A stretch of DNA of 64,000 nt from Oscillospiraceae bacterium. GTDB lineage: Bacteria > Bacillota > Clostridia > Oscillospirales > Acutalibacteraceae. Position numbers and translations under genes: made by a program. This document shows positions 8,295 to 17,284 of this stretch, in pieces. The notes beneath the pieces were generated by a model. That model worked only from the letters and a program-made list of their open reading frames with translations. It was not told the DNA's origin and ran no database searches. Where the stretch lies: NCBI GenBank assembly GCA_015065605.1, contig SVPZ01000004.1, positions 1 to 64,000 on the forward strand. Reading direction: 5' to 3'. Each line of letters opens with the position of its first letter. Positions within the stretch are counted from its first letter, which is position 1.

Positions 8295-8992
8295 GTGTTC
8301 CTGTAATTGAGTGCAAGAATTTATGTAAAAGCTACAAGAAAAATTTTCCTGTTCTTGATTCGTTTGATTTTAGCCTTGAAGGTGGAAAAATAATGGGGCT
8401 CTTGGGTCCTAACGGTTGCGGAAAATCTACATTTCTGAAGCTGATTTCAGGTTTGCTTATTGCTGATAGCGGAACTATAGAAATTTGCGGTATTAACAGA
8501 AGTGAAGAAACCAATAAATTAATATCTTATTTGCCCGAAAGACCGTATTTTAACAGTAAGATGACGGTTGAGGAAATGATACGGTTTTTTAAAACGTTCT
8601 ATGATGATTTTGATGAACTTACAGCTTATAAAATGCTCAGCGATATGTCCATTGATTCTAAAGCCCAACTTAAAACTTTGTCAAAGGGCACTAAGGAAAA
8701 GGTTCAGCTTATTCTCGTTATGTCCAGAAGGGCAAAACTGTTTTTACTTGACGAACCTATCGGCGGAGTTGATCCTGCGGCGAGAGATTATATTTTGCGC
8801 ACTATTATAGGTAATTACAGTGAGGATGCATCTGTTATTATTACCACTCATCTTATTGCCGATATTGAACCGATTATTGATAATTTTGCGTTTATGAAAA
8901 ACGGAAAAATATTTATGTCTGGTGTTGCAGACGAAGTCAGAGAAAATACCGGTAAGAGCCTTGATGTACTTTTCAGGGAGGTATTCAAATGA
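8291..8992 (+). CDS. ABC transporter ATP-binding protein
   Basis: A 233-residue ATPase of an ABC-2 type export system. Walker A is GPNGCGKST at about residues 39-47, the signature motif is the variant LSKGTKEKVQL near 133, and Walker B with the catalytic Glu is LFLLDEP near 155, followed by the H-loop TTHL. It overlaps both the regulator before it and the permease after it by 4 bases, so the three genes are one coupled unit. The regulator type and gene order match YtrABC-like systems, which are linked to envelope stress. The substrate cannot be read from the sequence. Confidence 0.92.
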   Translation: MSVPVIECKNLCKSYKKNFPVLDSFDFSLEGGKIMGLLGPNGCGKSTFLKLISGLLIADSGTIEICGINRSEETNKLISYLPERPYFNSKMTVEEMIRFFKTFYDDFDELTAYKMLSDMSIDSKAQLKTLSKGTKEKVQLILVMSRRAKLFLLDEPIGGVDPAARDYILRTIIGNYSEDASVIITTHLIADIEPIIDNFAFMKNGKIFMSGVADEVRENTGKSLDVLFREVFK

Positions 8993-9843
8993 TGAAAAAG
9001 TGTTTTAAATATGATTTTAGCTACGTTATCAAAACGTGGTGGCTTGCAGCAGTAAGTCTTGTTTTAATTTCTTTCGGCGCTGGTTGGGGATTTAGAAATA
9101 TTACTCTTTATTCCGCTGCTCCCAACAGGCATTTTATACTTGAATACGGACTTATAGTTGTTTATATTATAGCAGCAGGGGCGCTCGGCATTTTAACTCA
9201 GGTGCTATTATCTATAAGGCTATACACGAATTTTTATAGCGATGAAGGCTATTTGACATTTACGTTGCCTGTGAAAAGATCGACGCTGTTAAAGTCCAAG
9301 GTTTTATGCGGATTTGTTTTCGAATTGTTGACGGCCTTAACTATTATTACTTCAATAGTTATAATTCTTGCTATGGTACCGTCAGAACATAAAGAATATT
9401 TTAATTTATTGCAAGAAACGATTTGTGAATTTATTCAGTGGTTCATACTTGATATTCCAAATAGCGAAAAAATATGGTTTATACTTTATTTGTTTGAGAT
9501 GTTCTTAATTGGAATTCTGGCACTTTTAGGAATATGTACAACACTTTATATGTTAATAACGTTAGGCGCAACTTTAGTTAAAAAATTTAAAATAGGCGCT
9601 ATTATAGGCTTTATAGTAGGCGCTGACTATGTATTTTCAATTATATCGGTTGCCGCCGGAATTTCTTTTACGCTATGGATAGATGCTGCTTCCTATCTCT
9701 TCGAAGATAAGATGAACGTCACTACGGTTTTTTGGATTGTTTTATTTATGTTTTTTGCGTTGATTGTGATTTTATCAACGGTTATAACCTTGTTTGTTAA
9801 TATAACACAGGGTCTTATTGACCGAAAACTTAATCTGCAATAG
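8989..9843 (+). CDS. ABC-2 type membrane permease
   Basis: A 284-residue integral membrane protein with about six hydrophobic segments (roughly residues 18-38, 53-78, 103-125, 158-185, 200-225 and 240-270). The segment YSDEGYLTFTLPVKRSTLLKSKV after the second helix is typical of ABC-2 permeases paired with YtrA-type regulators. It starts at ATGATG overlapping the ATPase stop. It should form the membrane channel for the ATPase. The substrate is unknown, with a cell-envelope-related role inferred only from context. Confidence 0.85.
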   Translation: MMKKCFKYDFSYVIKTWWLAAVSLVLISFGAGWGFRNITLYSAAPNRHFILEYGLIVVYIIAAGALGILTQVLLSIRLYTNFYSDEGYLTFTLPVKRSTLLKSKVLCGFVFELLTALTIITSIVIILAMVPSEHKEYFNLLQETICEFIQWFILDIPNSEKIWFILYLFEMFLIGILALLGICTTLYMLITLGATLVKKFKIGAIIGFIVGADYVFSIISVAAGISFTLWIDAASYLFEDKMNVTTVFWIVLFMFFALIVILSTVITLFVNITQGLIDRKLNLQ

Positions 9844-9854
9844 GGGGTATTAAT

Positions 9855-10802
9855 ATGAAAAAATCTTTGTGTTTTTTATTGACTTTTATATTTTTAATAT
9901 TCCTTATTACTCCTGTATTTTGCTTTGCCGATATGCCCGTTTGGGTTATTTCTGAAGAAGAAAAAACAATTACCGACGGACAAAATGTTTACTTCCTATA
10001 TGAAATGCCTCCCGAAATTGAATTTATTCCGGAAAACGAAATAAGTTTATATAAAGTTACAGACAATTCTGATGATGATTTATACAGATATGAATACGTT
10101 GCTAAAATTAACGATGACGTTGTTTATATGCATAATTCAGGTGAGGTATTTGTTACAGAAGAGGGAAAATTACAGTTCAAATCATTTCTAAGTGGAGAAT
10201 ATTCCCGTTATCTGTATCACGTAGAACATACTAGCGTAGTGGATTTTAGTGAAGAAAATTTTGAGAAATTTATGGTTGAGGAAAATAAGACTGAAATTGA
10301 TGTAACTACGCTATGGAACGACGATATTTATTATATAAGAGCATACGATAAAACGGAATGTTTTGCGCATAAATGCGGTGCGGTTTATAAGTTAGATGAC
10401 GGCTATTATTACGTTTATTATGATGGTTTGGACAATTCGTATTTTGATGCATACGGCGATTTTTCTTATAGAAGGGGTATTGTTACTGCTTATCATTTGA
10501 CGGGTGAAAACGAAAAATTTGTAATAGAAGCAGAAAAAAATAACGTGCATCGTTTTGAGGAATATATATATCCCGAGGAAGAGAATTTTATCGGTGACGA
10601 TGATAAAACAAAAGCGCTAATAACTTTTATTATAATTCCTGTGATTTTTGGATTTATAATACCGGTTATCCCGTTGATATTCAGTATTAAATTTGCTAAT
10701 TCTAAAAAAGCGGTAAATTCTAAACGTTGGTATTGGCTTACAATACTTTCGTTACTATGGATTATCGTTACTTTAACGATAGTTTTGTTATTTGCATTAT
10801 AA
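9855..10802 (+). CDS. Secreted or membrane-anchored protein of unknown function
   Basis: A 315-residue protein that I do not recognise. It has a clear N-terminal signal sequence (about residues 1-25, ending FCFA), an acidic, Tyr-rich extracellular region of about 200 residues, and two hydrophobic helices near the C-terminus (about 250-277 and 293-315). The ribosome binding site is AGGGGG. It begins 11 bases after the permease and ends just before a terminator, so it is the last gene of the GntR-ABC operon. It may be an accessory subunit of that transporter. Confidence 0.75.
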   Translation: MKKSLCFLLTFIFLIFLITPVFCFADMPVWVISEEEKTITDGQNVYFLYEMPPEIEFIPENEISLYKVTDNSDDDLYRYEYVAKINDDVVYMHNSGEVFVTEEGKLQFKSFLSGEYSRYLYHVEHTSVVDFSEENFEKFMVEENKTEIDVTTLWNDDIYYIRAYDKTECFAHKCGAVYKLDDGYYYVYYDGLDNSYFDAYGDFSYRRGIVTAYHLTGENEKFVIEAEKNNVHRFEEYIYPEEENFIGDDDKTKALITFIIIPVIFGFIIPVIPLIFSIKFANSKKAVNSKRWYWLTILSLLWIIVTLTIVLLFAL

Positions 10803-10810
10803 TTTTAAGT

Positions 10811-10834
10811 GAACCGACAGTTTACTGTCGGTTC
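10811..10834 (+). terminator. Terminator of the GntR-ABC operon
   Basis: A perfect 10-bp stem GAACCGACAG/CTGTCGGTTC with a TTTA loop, followed by TTTAATT. It starts 9 bases after the last gene of the operon. Confidence 0.88.
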
Positions 10835-10839
10835 TTTAA

Positions 10840-10868
10840 TTGACTTTTTGGTCTATAAATTGTATAAT
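10840..10868 (+). promoter_or_regulatory. Promoter of the histidine phosphatase gene
   Basis: TTGACT (10840-10845), 17 bases and TATAAT (10863-10868), directly downstream of the previous terminator and 29 bases before the ATG. Confidence 0.75.
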
Positions 10869-10897
10869 GATAGAAAAGATAAAAAGGGGATAAATGA

Positions 10898-11539
10898 ATG
10901 GCTTGTAGGCTTATTTTTGTCCGTCACGGACAAAGTCTTGGGAATAAAGTTCGGTCATTTTTAGGCCATACCAATCTGGATTTATCGGAACTTGGTTATA
11001 TGCAGGCTGAAATTACCGGAAAGTATCTTAGTAAACGAAATATTGATGCAATTTATTCAAGTGATTTAATCAGAGCGTATCATACGTCTTTACCGCTTGC
11101 TAAACTAAAAAATATAGTTCCCGAAAAGCGTGAAAATTTAAGAGAAATTTTTGCTGGAGAATGGGAAAATCAGCTTTTTGACGATCTTGTTGAAAAAAGG
11201 AAAGAAACCTATGGAATATGGAAAGAAAATATAGGTTTTGCGGTTCCCGACGGCGGAGAAAGCGTGTGGGATTTACGTAACAGAATTATTAAAGAAATCA
11301 CTTTAATCGCTGAGGAAAACGACGGTAAAACGGTTGCTGTATTTACTCATGCAACACCTATCAGAACATTCTTTTCCTTCGTCAGAGAAATGAAAAGGGA
11401 AGAGATAAAAAATATTCCGTGGGCATCAAATGCTTCAGTTAGTGAAGCGATTTATGAAAACGGAAAATTTACCGAAGTGTCATATAGTGTTGATGATTTT
11501 TTGGGTGAAGTGAGCAGCACCTTCCCAAAGAACGTATAA
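10898..11539 (+). CDS. Histidine phosphatase family protein
   Basis: A 213-residue cytoplasmic phosphatase of the phosphoglycerate mutase-like (branch 1) superfamily. The phosphoacceptor histidine is in VRHGQS (residues 8-13) and the second catalytic histidine is in FTHATPIR near residue 150. Relatives include alpha-ribazole phosphatase (CobC), broad-specificity phosphatases and cofactor-dependent phosphoglycerate mutase; this one is too short for the mutase and has no cobalamin genes nearby. It has its own promoter after a terminator, so it is monocistronic, and its substrate cannot be deduced. The rhamnose operon promoter begins right after its stop. Confidence 0.88.
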   Translation: MACRLIFVRHGQSLGNKVRSFLGHTNLDLSELGYMQAEITGKYLSKRNIDAIYSSDLIRAYHTSLPLAKLKNIVPEKRENLREIFAGEWENQLFDDLVEKRKETYGIWKENIGFAVPDGGESVWDLRNRIIKEITLIAEENDGKTVAVFTHATPIRTFFSFVREMKREEIKNIPWASNASVSEAIYENGKFTEVSYSVDDFLGEVSSTFPKNV

Positions 11540-11574
11540 TTGACAAAAATTTCTTATTTTTTTGCAAATAACTA

Positions 11575-11603
11575 TTTACAGTTTTATAATATTATAGTAA
11601 AAT
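11575..11603 (+). promoter_or_regulatory. Promoter of the rhamnose operon
   Basis: TTTACA (11575-11580), 17 bases and TAAAAT (11598-11603), 32 bases before the rhaA start. Neither box is perfect, so an activator may be needed. No rhamnose regulator gene is adjacent. Confidence 0.55.
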
Positions 11604-11635
11604 AAATAGAAATATTTATCTTGGAGGAAAGAATA

Positions 11636-12877
11636 ATGAGTTACTCAGAAGCTAAAAAATACTATGAATCATTTGGTATTGATACTGATGCGGTTATAAA
11701 AAAATTAAGTGACGTTTCTATTTCAATGCATTGTTGGCAGGGTGATGACGTTGGCGGTTTTGACAGTAAGGAGTCGCTTTCCGGCGGTATTCAGACTACC
11801 GGTAATTATCCCGGTAAGGCTCGTACTCCCGAAGAGCTTATGGCTGATATGGATAAGGCTCTTTCTCTTGTTCCCGGTAATCACCGCATAAATCTACACG
11901 CTTGTTATGCTATATTTGAAGACGGACAGTGGGCTGACAGAAACGAACTTGAACCCAAACATTTTGCAAAATGGGTTGAATACGCTAAAGAAAGAAATAT
12001 GGGAATTGATTTTAATCCTACCTTCTTTTCACATCCAAAAGCCTCTGGCTTGACTCTTTCAAGCAGTAATGAAGATATTCGTTCTTTCTGGGTACAGCAC
12101 GCTAAATGTTGCATTAAAATTGCTGAGTATTTTGCAAACGAACTTAATACCTTCTGTACTCTTAATATCTGGATTCCCGACGGTATGAAGGATATTCCTG
12201 CCGATAGACTAGGACCCAGAGCACAACTTAAGAAATCACTTGATGAAATCTTTGCTACCGAATTTGACAAAGAAAAGGTATTAATTACACTTGAATCCAA
12301 AGTATTCGGTATCGGCCTTGAATCCTATACCGTAGGTTCTGCTGAGTTCTATTTAAGCTATGCTACCAAAAACGGTATAATGCCTCTTATGGATAACGGT
12401 CATTATCATCCTACTGAGTACGTTTCTGATAAGATTCCTACTATGCTTTTATTTAACGATAAAATCGCTTTACATATTACCAGACCTGTTCGTTGGGACT
12501 CTGACCACGTAGTTCTTTTTGATGATGAAACTAAAGAAATGGCAAAGGAAATCGTAAAGAACGATGCTCTGGATAGAGTTATTATGGCTCTTGATTATTT
12601 TGATGCCTCCATTAACAGAGTTTCTGCTTGGGTTACCGGTATGCGTAACTGGCAGAAGGCATTGCTCAGCGCTATGCTTACACCTTGGAATGAAATGAAG
12701 AAACTTCAGGACAACGGTGATTTTTCGCGTCTTATGGTTAGTGGTGAGGAACTCAAAACTGCGCCTATGGGCGACGTTTGGAATGAATTTTGCCTTAGAA
12801 ATAATCAGGACGGCGGTATGAAGTGGTTTGATGAAATAGTCGCTTATGAAAAAGACGTACTTTTAAAGAGAGGTTAA
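11636..12877 (+). CDS. rhaA: L-rhamnose isomerase
   Basis: Converts L-rhamnose to L-rhamnulose in the cytoplasm, using divalent metal in a TIM barrel. The 413-residue length fits RhaA. The strongly conserved SMHCWQGDDVGGFD lies near residues 31-44, with LNIWIPDG near 177, metal-ligand segments around DNGHYHPTE near 256, and the C-terminal MRNWQKALL. I choose ATG 11636, 8 bases after GGAGG; an in-frame TTG at 11621 sits on the ribosome binding site itself. It is the first of three tightly packed rhamnose genes (gaps of 4 and 13 bases). Confidence 0.95.
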   Translation: MSYSEAKKYYESFGIDTDAVIKKLSDVSISMHCWQGDDVGGFDSKESLSGGIQTTGNYPGKARTPEELMADMDKALSLVPGNHRINLHACYAIFEDGQWADRNELEPKHFAKWVEYAKERNMGIDFNPTFFSHPKASGLTLSSSNEDIRSFWVQHAKCCIKIAEYFANELNTFCTLNIWIPDGMKDIPADRLGPRAQLKKSLDEIFATEFDKEKVLITLESKVFGIGLESYTVGSAEFYLSYATKNGIMPLMDNGHYHPTEYVSDKIPTMLLFNDKIALHITRPVRWDSDHVVLFDDETKEMAKEIVKNDALDRVIMALDYFDASINRVSAWVTGMRNWQKALLSAMLTPWNEMKKLQDNGDFSRLMVSGEELKTAPMGDVWNEFCLRNNQDGGMKWFDEIVAYEKDVLLKRG

Positions 12878-12881
12878 TAAA

Positions 12882-13703
12882 ATGAAAATTTTAGATGCAG
12901 AATTTGTAAAAGGCTTTATCAGAATGGCTAATGACGGTTGGGAACAGGGTTGGCACGAAAGAAACGGCGGTAACCTTACCTATCGTATAAAGGCTGACGA
13001 AGTTGATGCGGTAAAAGAAAATTTTACCTTTGATAGACCTTGGACTCCTATCGGTACAAGTGTTCCTTTCCTTGCAGGCGAATACTTTATGACTACAGGT
13101 AGCGGTAAATATTTCCGTAACGTTATTCTTGATGCCGAGGCAAATACGGGTATAGTTGAAATTGACGAGAAGGGTGAAAATTTCCGTATTGTTTGGGGAC
13201 TTCTCAACGGCGCCAGACCTACCAGCGAACTTCCAAGTCACTTAATGAACCACGAGGTTAAAAAGCAGGTTAGCGGTGGTAAGCACAGAGTAATTTACCA
13301 TGCTCATCCTGCAAATACTATTGCACTTACGTTCGTTCTTCCTTTGGATGACGTTACCTTTACTCGTGAAATTTGGGAAATGGCAACAGAATGTCCCGTT
13401 GTTTTCCCCGACGGTATAGGTGTTGTTCCTTGGATGGTACCGGGTGGCAGAGATATTGCCGTTGCAACAAGCGAACTTATGAAACAGTATGACGTTGCAA
13501 TTTGGGCGCATCACGGTATGTTCTGTTCGGGTGAAGACTTTGATTTAACCTTTGGTCTTATGCACACAGTTGAAAAGGCTGCCGAAATTCTTGTAAAGGT
13601 AAGAAGTATGGCTCCTGCTAAAAGACAGACTATTTTGCCTGATGATTTCAGAGATTTGGCTCGTGATTTCGGACTTACTCTTCCTGAAAAATTCTTGAAA
13701 TAA
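12882..13703 (+). CDS. rhaD: Rhamnulose-1-phosphate aldolase
   Basis: A zinc-dependent class II aldolase that splits L-rhamnulose-1-phosphate into dihydroxyacetone phosphate and L-lactaldehyde. The 273 residues match RhaD. Family landmarks include WHERNGGNLTYR near 25-36, the zinc-binding YHAHPANTIAL near 140, WMVPGGRDIA near 183 and the third zinc His in WAHHGMF near 209. It follows rhaA by 4 bases. No lactaldehyde reductase (fucO) or dehydrogenase is present in the window, so the lactaldehyde product must be handled by genes elsewhere. Confidence 0.95.
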   Translation: MKILDAEFVKGFIRMANDGWEQGWHERNGGNLTYRIKADEVDAVKENFTFDRPWTPIGTSVPFLAGEYFMTTGSGKYFRNVILDAEANTGIVEIDEKGENFRIVWGLLNGARPTSELPSHLMNHEVKKQVSGGKHRVIYHAHPANTIALTFVLPLDDVTFTREIWEMATECPVVFPDGIGVVPWMVPGGRDIAVATSELMKQYDVAIWAHHGMFCSGEDFDLTFGLMHTVEKAAEILVKVRSMAPAKRQTILPDDFRDLARDFGLTLPEKFLK

Positions 13704-13716
13704 TAGGTGAAGCTTT

Positions 13717-15111
13717 ATGAACTACTATCTGGCAATTGACCTTGGCGCTTCAAGCGGAAGACATATTCTTGCTCATAGTGAGCAGGGAAAAATTGTTCTC
13801 GAAGAAATTCACCGTTTTAAAAATGGTTTTGACAATAAAAACGGTACTCTTTGTTGGGATACAAAGCGTCTGTTTAACGAAATTGTTACCGGTATGAAAA
13901 AGTGCAAGGAGCTAGGCAAAATTCCGTCCTCCGTTGCTATTGATACCTGGGGCGTTGACTTTGTTCTTCTTGATAAGGACGATAATATTGTAGGAGATTC
14001 TGTTTGCTACCGTGATTCACGTACTAACGGTATGGATAAAGAACTTTCAAAGATAATAAGCGAGGATGCTCTTTATAACAGGACAGGTATTCAAAAACAA
14101 CTTTTCAATACCTCCTATCAGCTTTTGAGCATTAAACTTAATCATCCTGAATATTTGGAGCAGGCTGAAACCTTCCTGTTTATTCCTGAATATCTTACGT
14201 TCTTACTTTCGGGTAAAAAGGCTAGTGAATATACTATTGCTTCCACAAGTCAGCTTATTAATGCTGAAAACAAAAACTGGGACTATGAACTTCTTGATAT
14301 GATGGGCATTAAAAAGGATATTTTCTGTCCAATTCATCGCCCCGGTACTATAGTGGGTAATTTAAGAAAAGAAATTGCTGAGGAAGTTGGCTTTGACACG
14401 CAGGTTATTCTTACTGCTGCTCACGATACCGCATCTGCTATTGCGGCGCTTCCTACTCAGACCGACGATACTCTTTATATCAGTTCGGGTACTTGGTCGC
14501 TTCTCGGTACAGAAAGTATGAAACCGATTTGCACAAAAGAAAGTATGGAAGCTAATCTTACCAACGAAGGTGGATATGATTACCGATTCCGTTTCCTCAA
14601 GAATATTATGGGACTTTGGATGATGCAGTCTGTTCGCCGTGAATGGAAAGAAGAAATAGGCTTCGGTGAAATCTCTGCTATGGCAAGAGAATGTGATATT
14701 AAATCGGTTGTTGACCCACAAAGCGACGTTTTCTTTGCTCCCGAGTCTATGATTGAGGCAGTTAAAAACGAATGTAAACGTACAAATCAGCAAATTCCCG
14801 AAACACTCGGCGAAATAGCTAAGGTTATTTATAACAGTCTTTCTGATTGCTATGCAACTGCGATAAAGCAGATTGAAGGCATTACAGGTATAAAATATTC
14901 TGAAATTGCTATTGTCGGCGGCGGTTCACAGGATGCTTATCTTAACGAAATGACCGCAAAGGCAACGGGTAAAAAGGTTTCTGCAGGTCCTACCGAAGCA
15001 ACTGCTATGGGTAATCTTATTATTCAGATGATGGCGCTGGGCGAAATAGAAGACCTTAAACAAGCCAGAAAAATCGTTGCCGATTCCTTTGATATTAAGT
15101 ATTTTAACTAA
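13717..15111 (+). CDS. rhaB: Rhamnulokinase
   Basis: An FGGY-family sugar kinase (464 residues) that phosphorylates L-rhamnulose to L-rhamnulose-1-phosphate. The N-terminal phosphate-binding motif LAIDLGASSGRHIL (residues 5-18), the family sequence AIDTWGVDFVLLD near 71, the catalytic Asp in TAAHDTASA near 235 and the C-terminal adenosine motif IVGGGSQDAYLNEMTA near 395 are all present. It is the last gene of the rhamnose operon. Its stop codon runs directly into a perfect terminator hairpin. No rhamnose transporter is encoded nearby. Confidence 0.95.
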   Translation: MNYYLAIDLGASSGRHILAHSEQGKIVLEEIHRFKNGFDNKNGTLCWDTKRLFNEIVTGMKKCKELGKIPSSVAIDTWGVDFVLLDKDDNIVGDSVCYRDSRTNGMDKELSKIISEDALYNRTGIQKQLFNTSYQLLSIKLNHPEYLEQAETFLFIPEYLTFLLSGKKASEYTIASTSQLINAENKNWDYELLDMMGIKKDIFCPIHRPGTIVGNLRKEIAEEVGFDTQVILTAAHDTASAIAALPTQTDDTLYISSGTWSLLGTESMKPICTKESMEANLTNEGGYDYRFRFLKNIMGLWMMQSVRREWKEEIGFGEISAMARECDIKSVVDPQSDVFFAPESMIEAVKNECKRTNQQIPETLGEIAKVIYNSLSDCYATAIKQIEGITGIKYSEIAIVGGGSQDAYLNEMTAKATGKKVSAGPTEATAMGNLIIQMMALGEIEDLKQARKIVADSFDIKYFN

Positions 15112-15142
15112 AAAAAGATGCTTCGAAAGAAGCATCTTTTTT
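15111..15142. terminator. Bidirectional terminator between rhaB and phosphoglucomutase
   Basis: A perfect 14-bp stem (AAAAAAGATGCTTC and its complement) closed by a GAAA tetraloop. With A on one side and T on the other it can end both converging transcripts. Its first base is the last base of the rhaB stop codon. Confidence 0.92.
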
Positions 15143-15147
15143 TGATT

Positions 15148-16851
15148 TTAAAGAAACGTTTTTGTGAGTTCTTCCAGTTTTGTAAGTTTATCTTTACATT
15201 CGTCGGCGGTTTTTGCAACGGAGTTAAGATAGAATTTGATTTTAGGCTCGGTTCCGGAAGGACGTACGAGGAAAGACGAACCGTCTTCACTATAGAAGCC
15301 TAAAACGTTAGATTTCGGTAAATCAATTGCGGTTTCCTTATTGTTGATTACGTCTTTTGAAACAGCGGCGGAATAGTCGTTGATTTTAACAATAACGGAA
15401 CCGAGAATTTCTTTTGGTGGGTTTACTCTGAGATTTTCCATAATGGAAGCAATCTTTTTCATACCGGATTCGCCCTCAAAGGTGTAATTCTTTTGTGAAC
15501 AGTAATAATAACCGTGCTTATTATAAATGTTTTCGAGAACGTCGATAAGGGTTTTGCCCTCTCTCTTATAGTAAGCAACCATTTCACAGATAAGCATTGA
15601 AGCAACGACGGCATCTTTATCGCGAACGTAACTTCCTGCAAGATATCCGTAGCTTTCTTCAAAACCGAAAATATAACGGTTTTCTTCGCCTGATTTTTCC
15701 AAAATTCCGATTTGCTCACCTATAAACTTAAAGCCGGTAAGAACGTCGCGAAGTTCACAATCGTGTTCCTTGGCGATTTTTCGGCAAAGTTCGGTAGTAA
15801 CTATTGTTTTAACTGCAATCGGATTTTTCGGTAAAGTACCGTTTGCTTTTCTGCGGATAAGTACGTAATTAAACAGAAGAGCGCCAACGTCGTTACCGGT
15901 CATAAGGCGGTATTTTCCATTATGCTTTACTGCAATACCAACGCGGTCACAGTCAGGGTCGGTTGCTAAAAGTAAATCGGGATTGATTTCTTCTGCGAGT
16001 TTGAGTGCTAGTTCAAAAGCCTGCTTGATTTCGGGGTTGGGATATGGAGCAGTAGGGAAGTCGCCGTTGGGTAATTCCTGCTCAGAAACAACGGTTACGT
16101 TTTTAATGCCAATTCTTTGGAGAACGGCTCTGACGGGTTTATTACCGCTACCGTGAAGGGGGGTATAGATTACGTTAAGTCCCGATAAATCAATGTCGGA
16201 AGAAACGGAACATTTTTGTACTTCGTCAAGATAAGCATCAATAACGTTCTGCCCGATATATTCAATTTTTCCTTCTTTCAGAGCTTCCTCAAAATTAACC
16301 GATTTAACGCCGTCGAAGGTGTCAACCTTATTCATAATTGAAAGCACGTAATTACTTGCTTCAAGGTTAAGCTGACAACCGTCCCTTCCGTATGCTTTAT
16401 AGCCGTTATATTTAGCGGGATTATGACTTGCAGTAATAACAACGCCTGCATCACAGCCAAAGTATCTAACAGCAAAAGAAAGCATGGGAGTAGGCATAAG
16501 TTCTTTGTAAATATAAACCTTTATTCCGTTAGCTGCAAGAATTTCGGCAGTGGTACGAGCAAAAATATCAGATTTATTTCTGCTGTCGTAGGCTATTGCA
16601 ACCTTGCCGTTTTTGTTTACGGAATTAACGTACTGGGCAAGACCCTGAGTTGCCTTACCAACGGTATATACGTTCATTCTATTGGTACCTGCGCCGATTT
16701 CTCCGCGAAGACCGCCCGTACCAAATTCAAGGTCTTTATAAAAACGGTCGGAAATTGCCTCGTCATCATTGCTGATACGACGGAGTTCTTCAATAAGGTC
16801 GTTATCCTTAACGGCACGTTCTAACCATAAGTTATATTTTTCTTTAATCAT
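15148..16851 (-). CDS. Phosphoglucomutase/phosphomannomutase
   Basis: An alpha-D-phosphohexomutase (567 residues) that interconverts hexose-1- and hexose-6-phosphates and so links sugar catabolism to cell-envelope precursors. All four family motifs are present: the phosphoserine loop TASHNPAKYNGYKAYG near 140, the metal-binding DPDCDRVG near 300, the sugar-binding FGFEESYGYL near 397 and the phosphate-binding RPSGTEPKIKFY near 530. The start is the ATG at 16851, 7 bases after AAAGG; a GTG 9 bases upstream is in frame but overlaps that site. It is a single-gene unit converging on the rhamnose operon. The length resembles PgcA-type bacterial alpha-phosphoglucomutases. Confidence 0.92.
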   Translation of the reverse strand: MIKEKYNLWLERAVKDNDLIEELRRISNDDEAISDRFYKDLEFGTGGLRGEIGAGTNRMNVYTVGKATQGLAQYVNSVNKNGKVAIAYDSRNKSDIFARTTAEILAANGIKVYIYKELMPTPMLSFAVRYFGCDAGVVITASHNPAKYNGYKAYGRDGCQLNLEASNYVLSIMNKVDTFDGVKSVNFEEALKEGKIEYIGQNVIDAYLDEVQKCSVSSDIDLSGLNVIYTPLHGSGNKPVRAVLQRIGIKNVTVVSEQELPNGDFPTAPYPNPEIKQAFELALKLAEEINPDLLLATDPDCDRVGIAVKHNGKYRLMTGNDVGALLFNYVLIRRKANGTLPKNPIAVKTIVTTELCRKIAKEHDCELRDVLTGFKFIGEQIGILEKSGEENRYIFGFEESYGYLAGSYVRDKDAVVASMLICEMVAYYKREGKTLIDVLENIYNKHGYYYCSQKNYTFEGESGMKKIASIMENLRVNPPKEILGSVIVKINDYSAAVSKDVINNKETAIDLPKSNVLGFYSEDGSSFLVRPSGTEPKIKFYLNSVAKTADECKDKLTKLEELTKTFL

Positions 16852-16984
16852 TGGTATCACCTTTCAAGTAACATTATCACAATATAATATAATACATTTT
16901 TTTAACGGCTATGTCAATAGAACAACATTGTAAATTGTTAAAAAAATTCTTTCGAATTGTACATATTATTATACATTATTACTA

Positions 16985-17013
16985 TTGACAAAAATATAAC
17001 CGTATGATACAAT
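16985..17013 (+). promoter_or_regulatory. Promoter of the lysine riboswitch-dapA-lysA operon
   Basis: TTGACA (16985-16990), 17 bases and TACAAT (17008-17013), starting the transcript just before the riboswitch aptamer. Confidence 0.8.
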
Positions 17014-17021
17014 GTCCAAAG

Positions 17022-17196
17022 TAAAAGATAGAGGCGCGGTTAGTTATCAGTAACTTCACGTTTAATGCCCGACGGGGAAATACGTGTTGCGAAAGGAATT
17101 GCCGCCGAAGATGTTCTCCGGTGGGAGATATTCTGGTAATGCGAAATAAGATTCGTTTTACTGTCGCAGTTAACTGCGGAGTGCTATCGAAACAGG
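17022..17196 (+). ncRNA. Lysine riboswitch (L-box)
   Basis: The leader carries the conserved L-box core: AGAGGCGC at 17030-17037, GCGAAAGGAATTGCCGCCGAAG-like sequence around 17090-17110, and CTGG in the following arm. A closing P1 helix is made by GATAG (about 17027-17031) and CTATC (17184-17188). L-box RNAs bind lysine and switch off lysine synthesis or import. The aptamer precedes an intrinsic terminator and dapA-lysA, two lysine-pathway genes, which supports the call strongly. The outer boundaries are approximate. Confidence 0.9.
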
Positions 17197-17230
17197 AATT
17201 TTGTGTCATTTTATGACGTGCCTGATTTTG

Positions 17231-17256
17231 ATAGCCGATTTGTCGGCTATTTTTTA
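17231..17256 (+). terminator. Riboswitch expression-platform terminator
   Basis: An 8-bp stem ATAGCCGA/TCGGCTAT (17231-17250) with a TTTG loop and a T run, 35 bases beyond the aptamer and before dapA. Its 5' arm is expected to pair elsewhere when lysine is absent, allowing read-through. Confidence 0.82.
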
Positions 17257-17284
17257 TTGCATGAATTATTTTGGAGGCATTAAA

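Noticed and set aside
11530..11560. GAACGTATAATTGACAA near rhaA as a third copy of the 20-bp operator
   Set aside because: Only a partial resemblance, no second copy at 20 bp, part of it lies in the phosphatase coding end, and the distance to the -35 does not match.
17201..17284. Possible 28-residue N-terminal extension of dapA starting at 17201
   Set aside because: It would translate through the riboswitch terminator and has no ribosome binding site. The ATG at 17285 has GGAGG and matches the family start.
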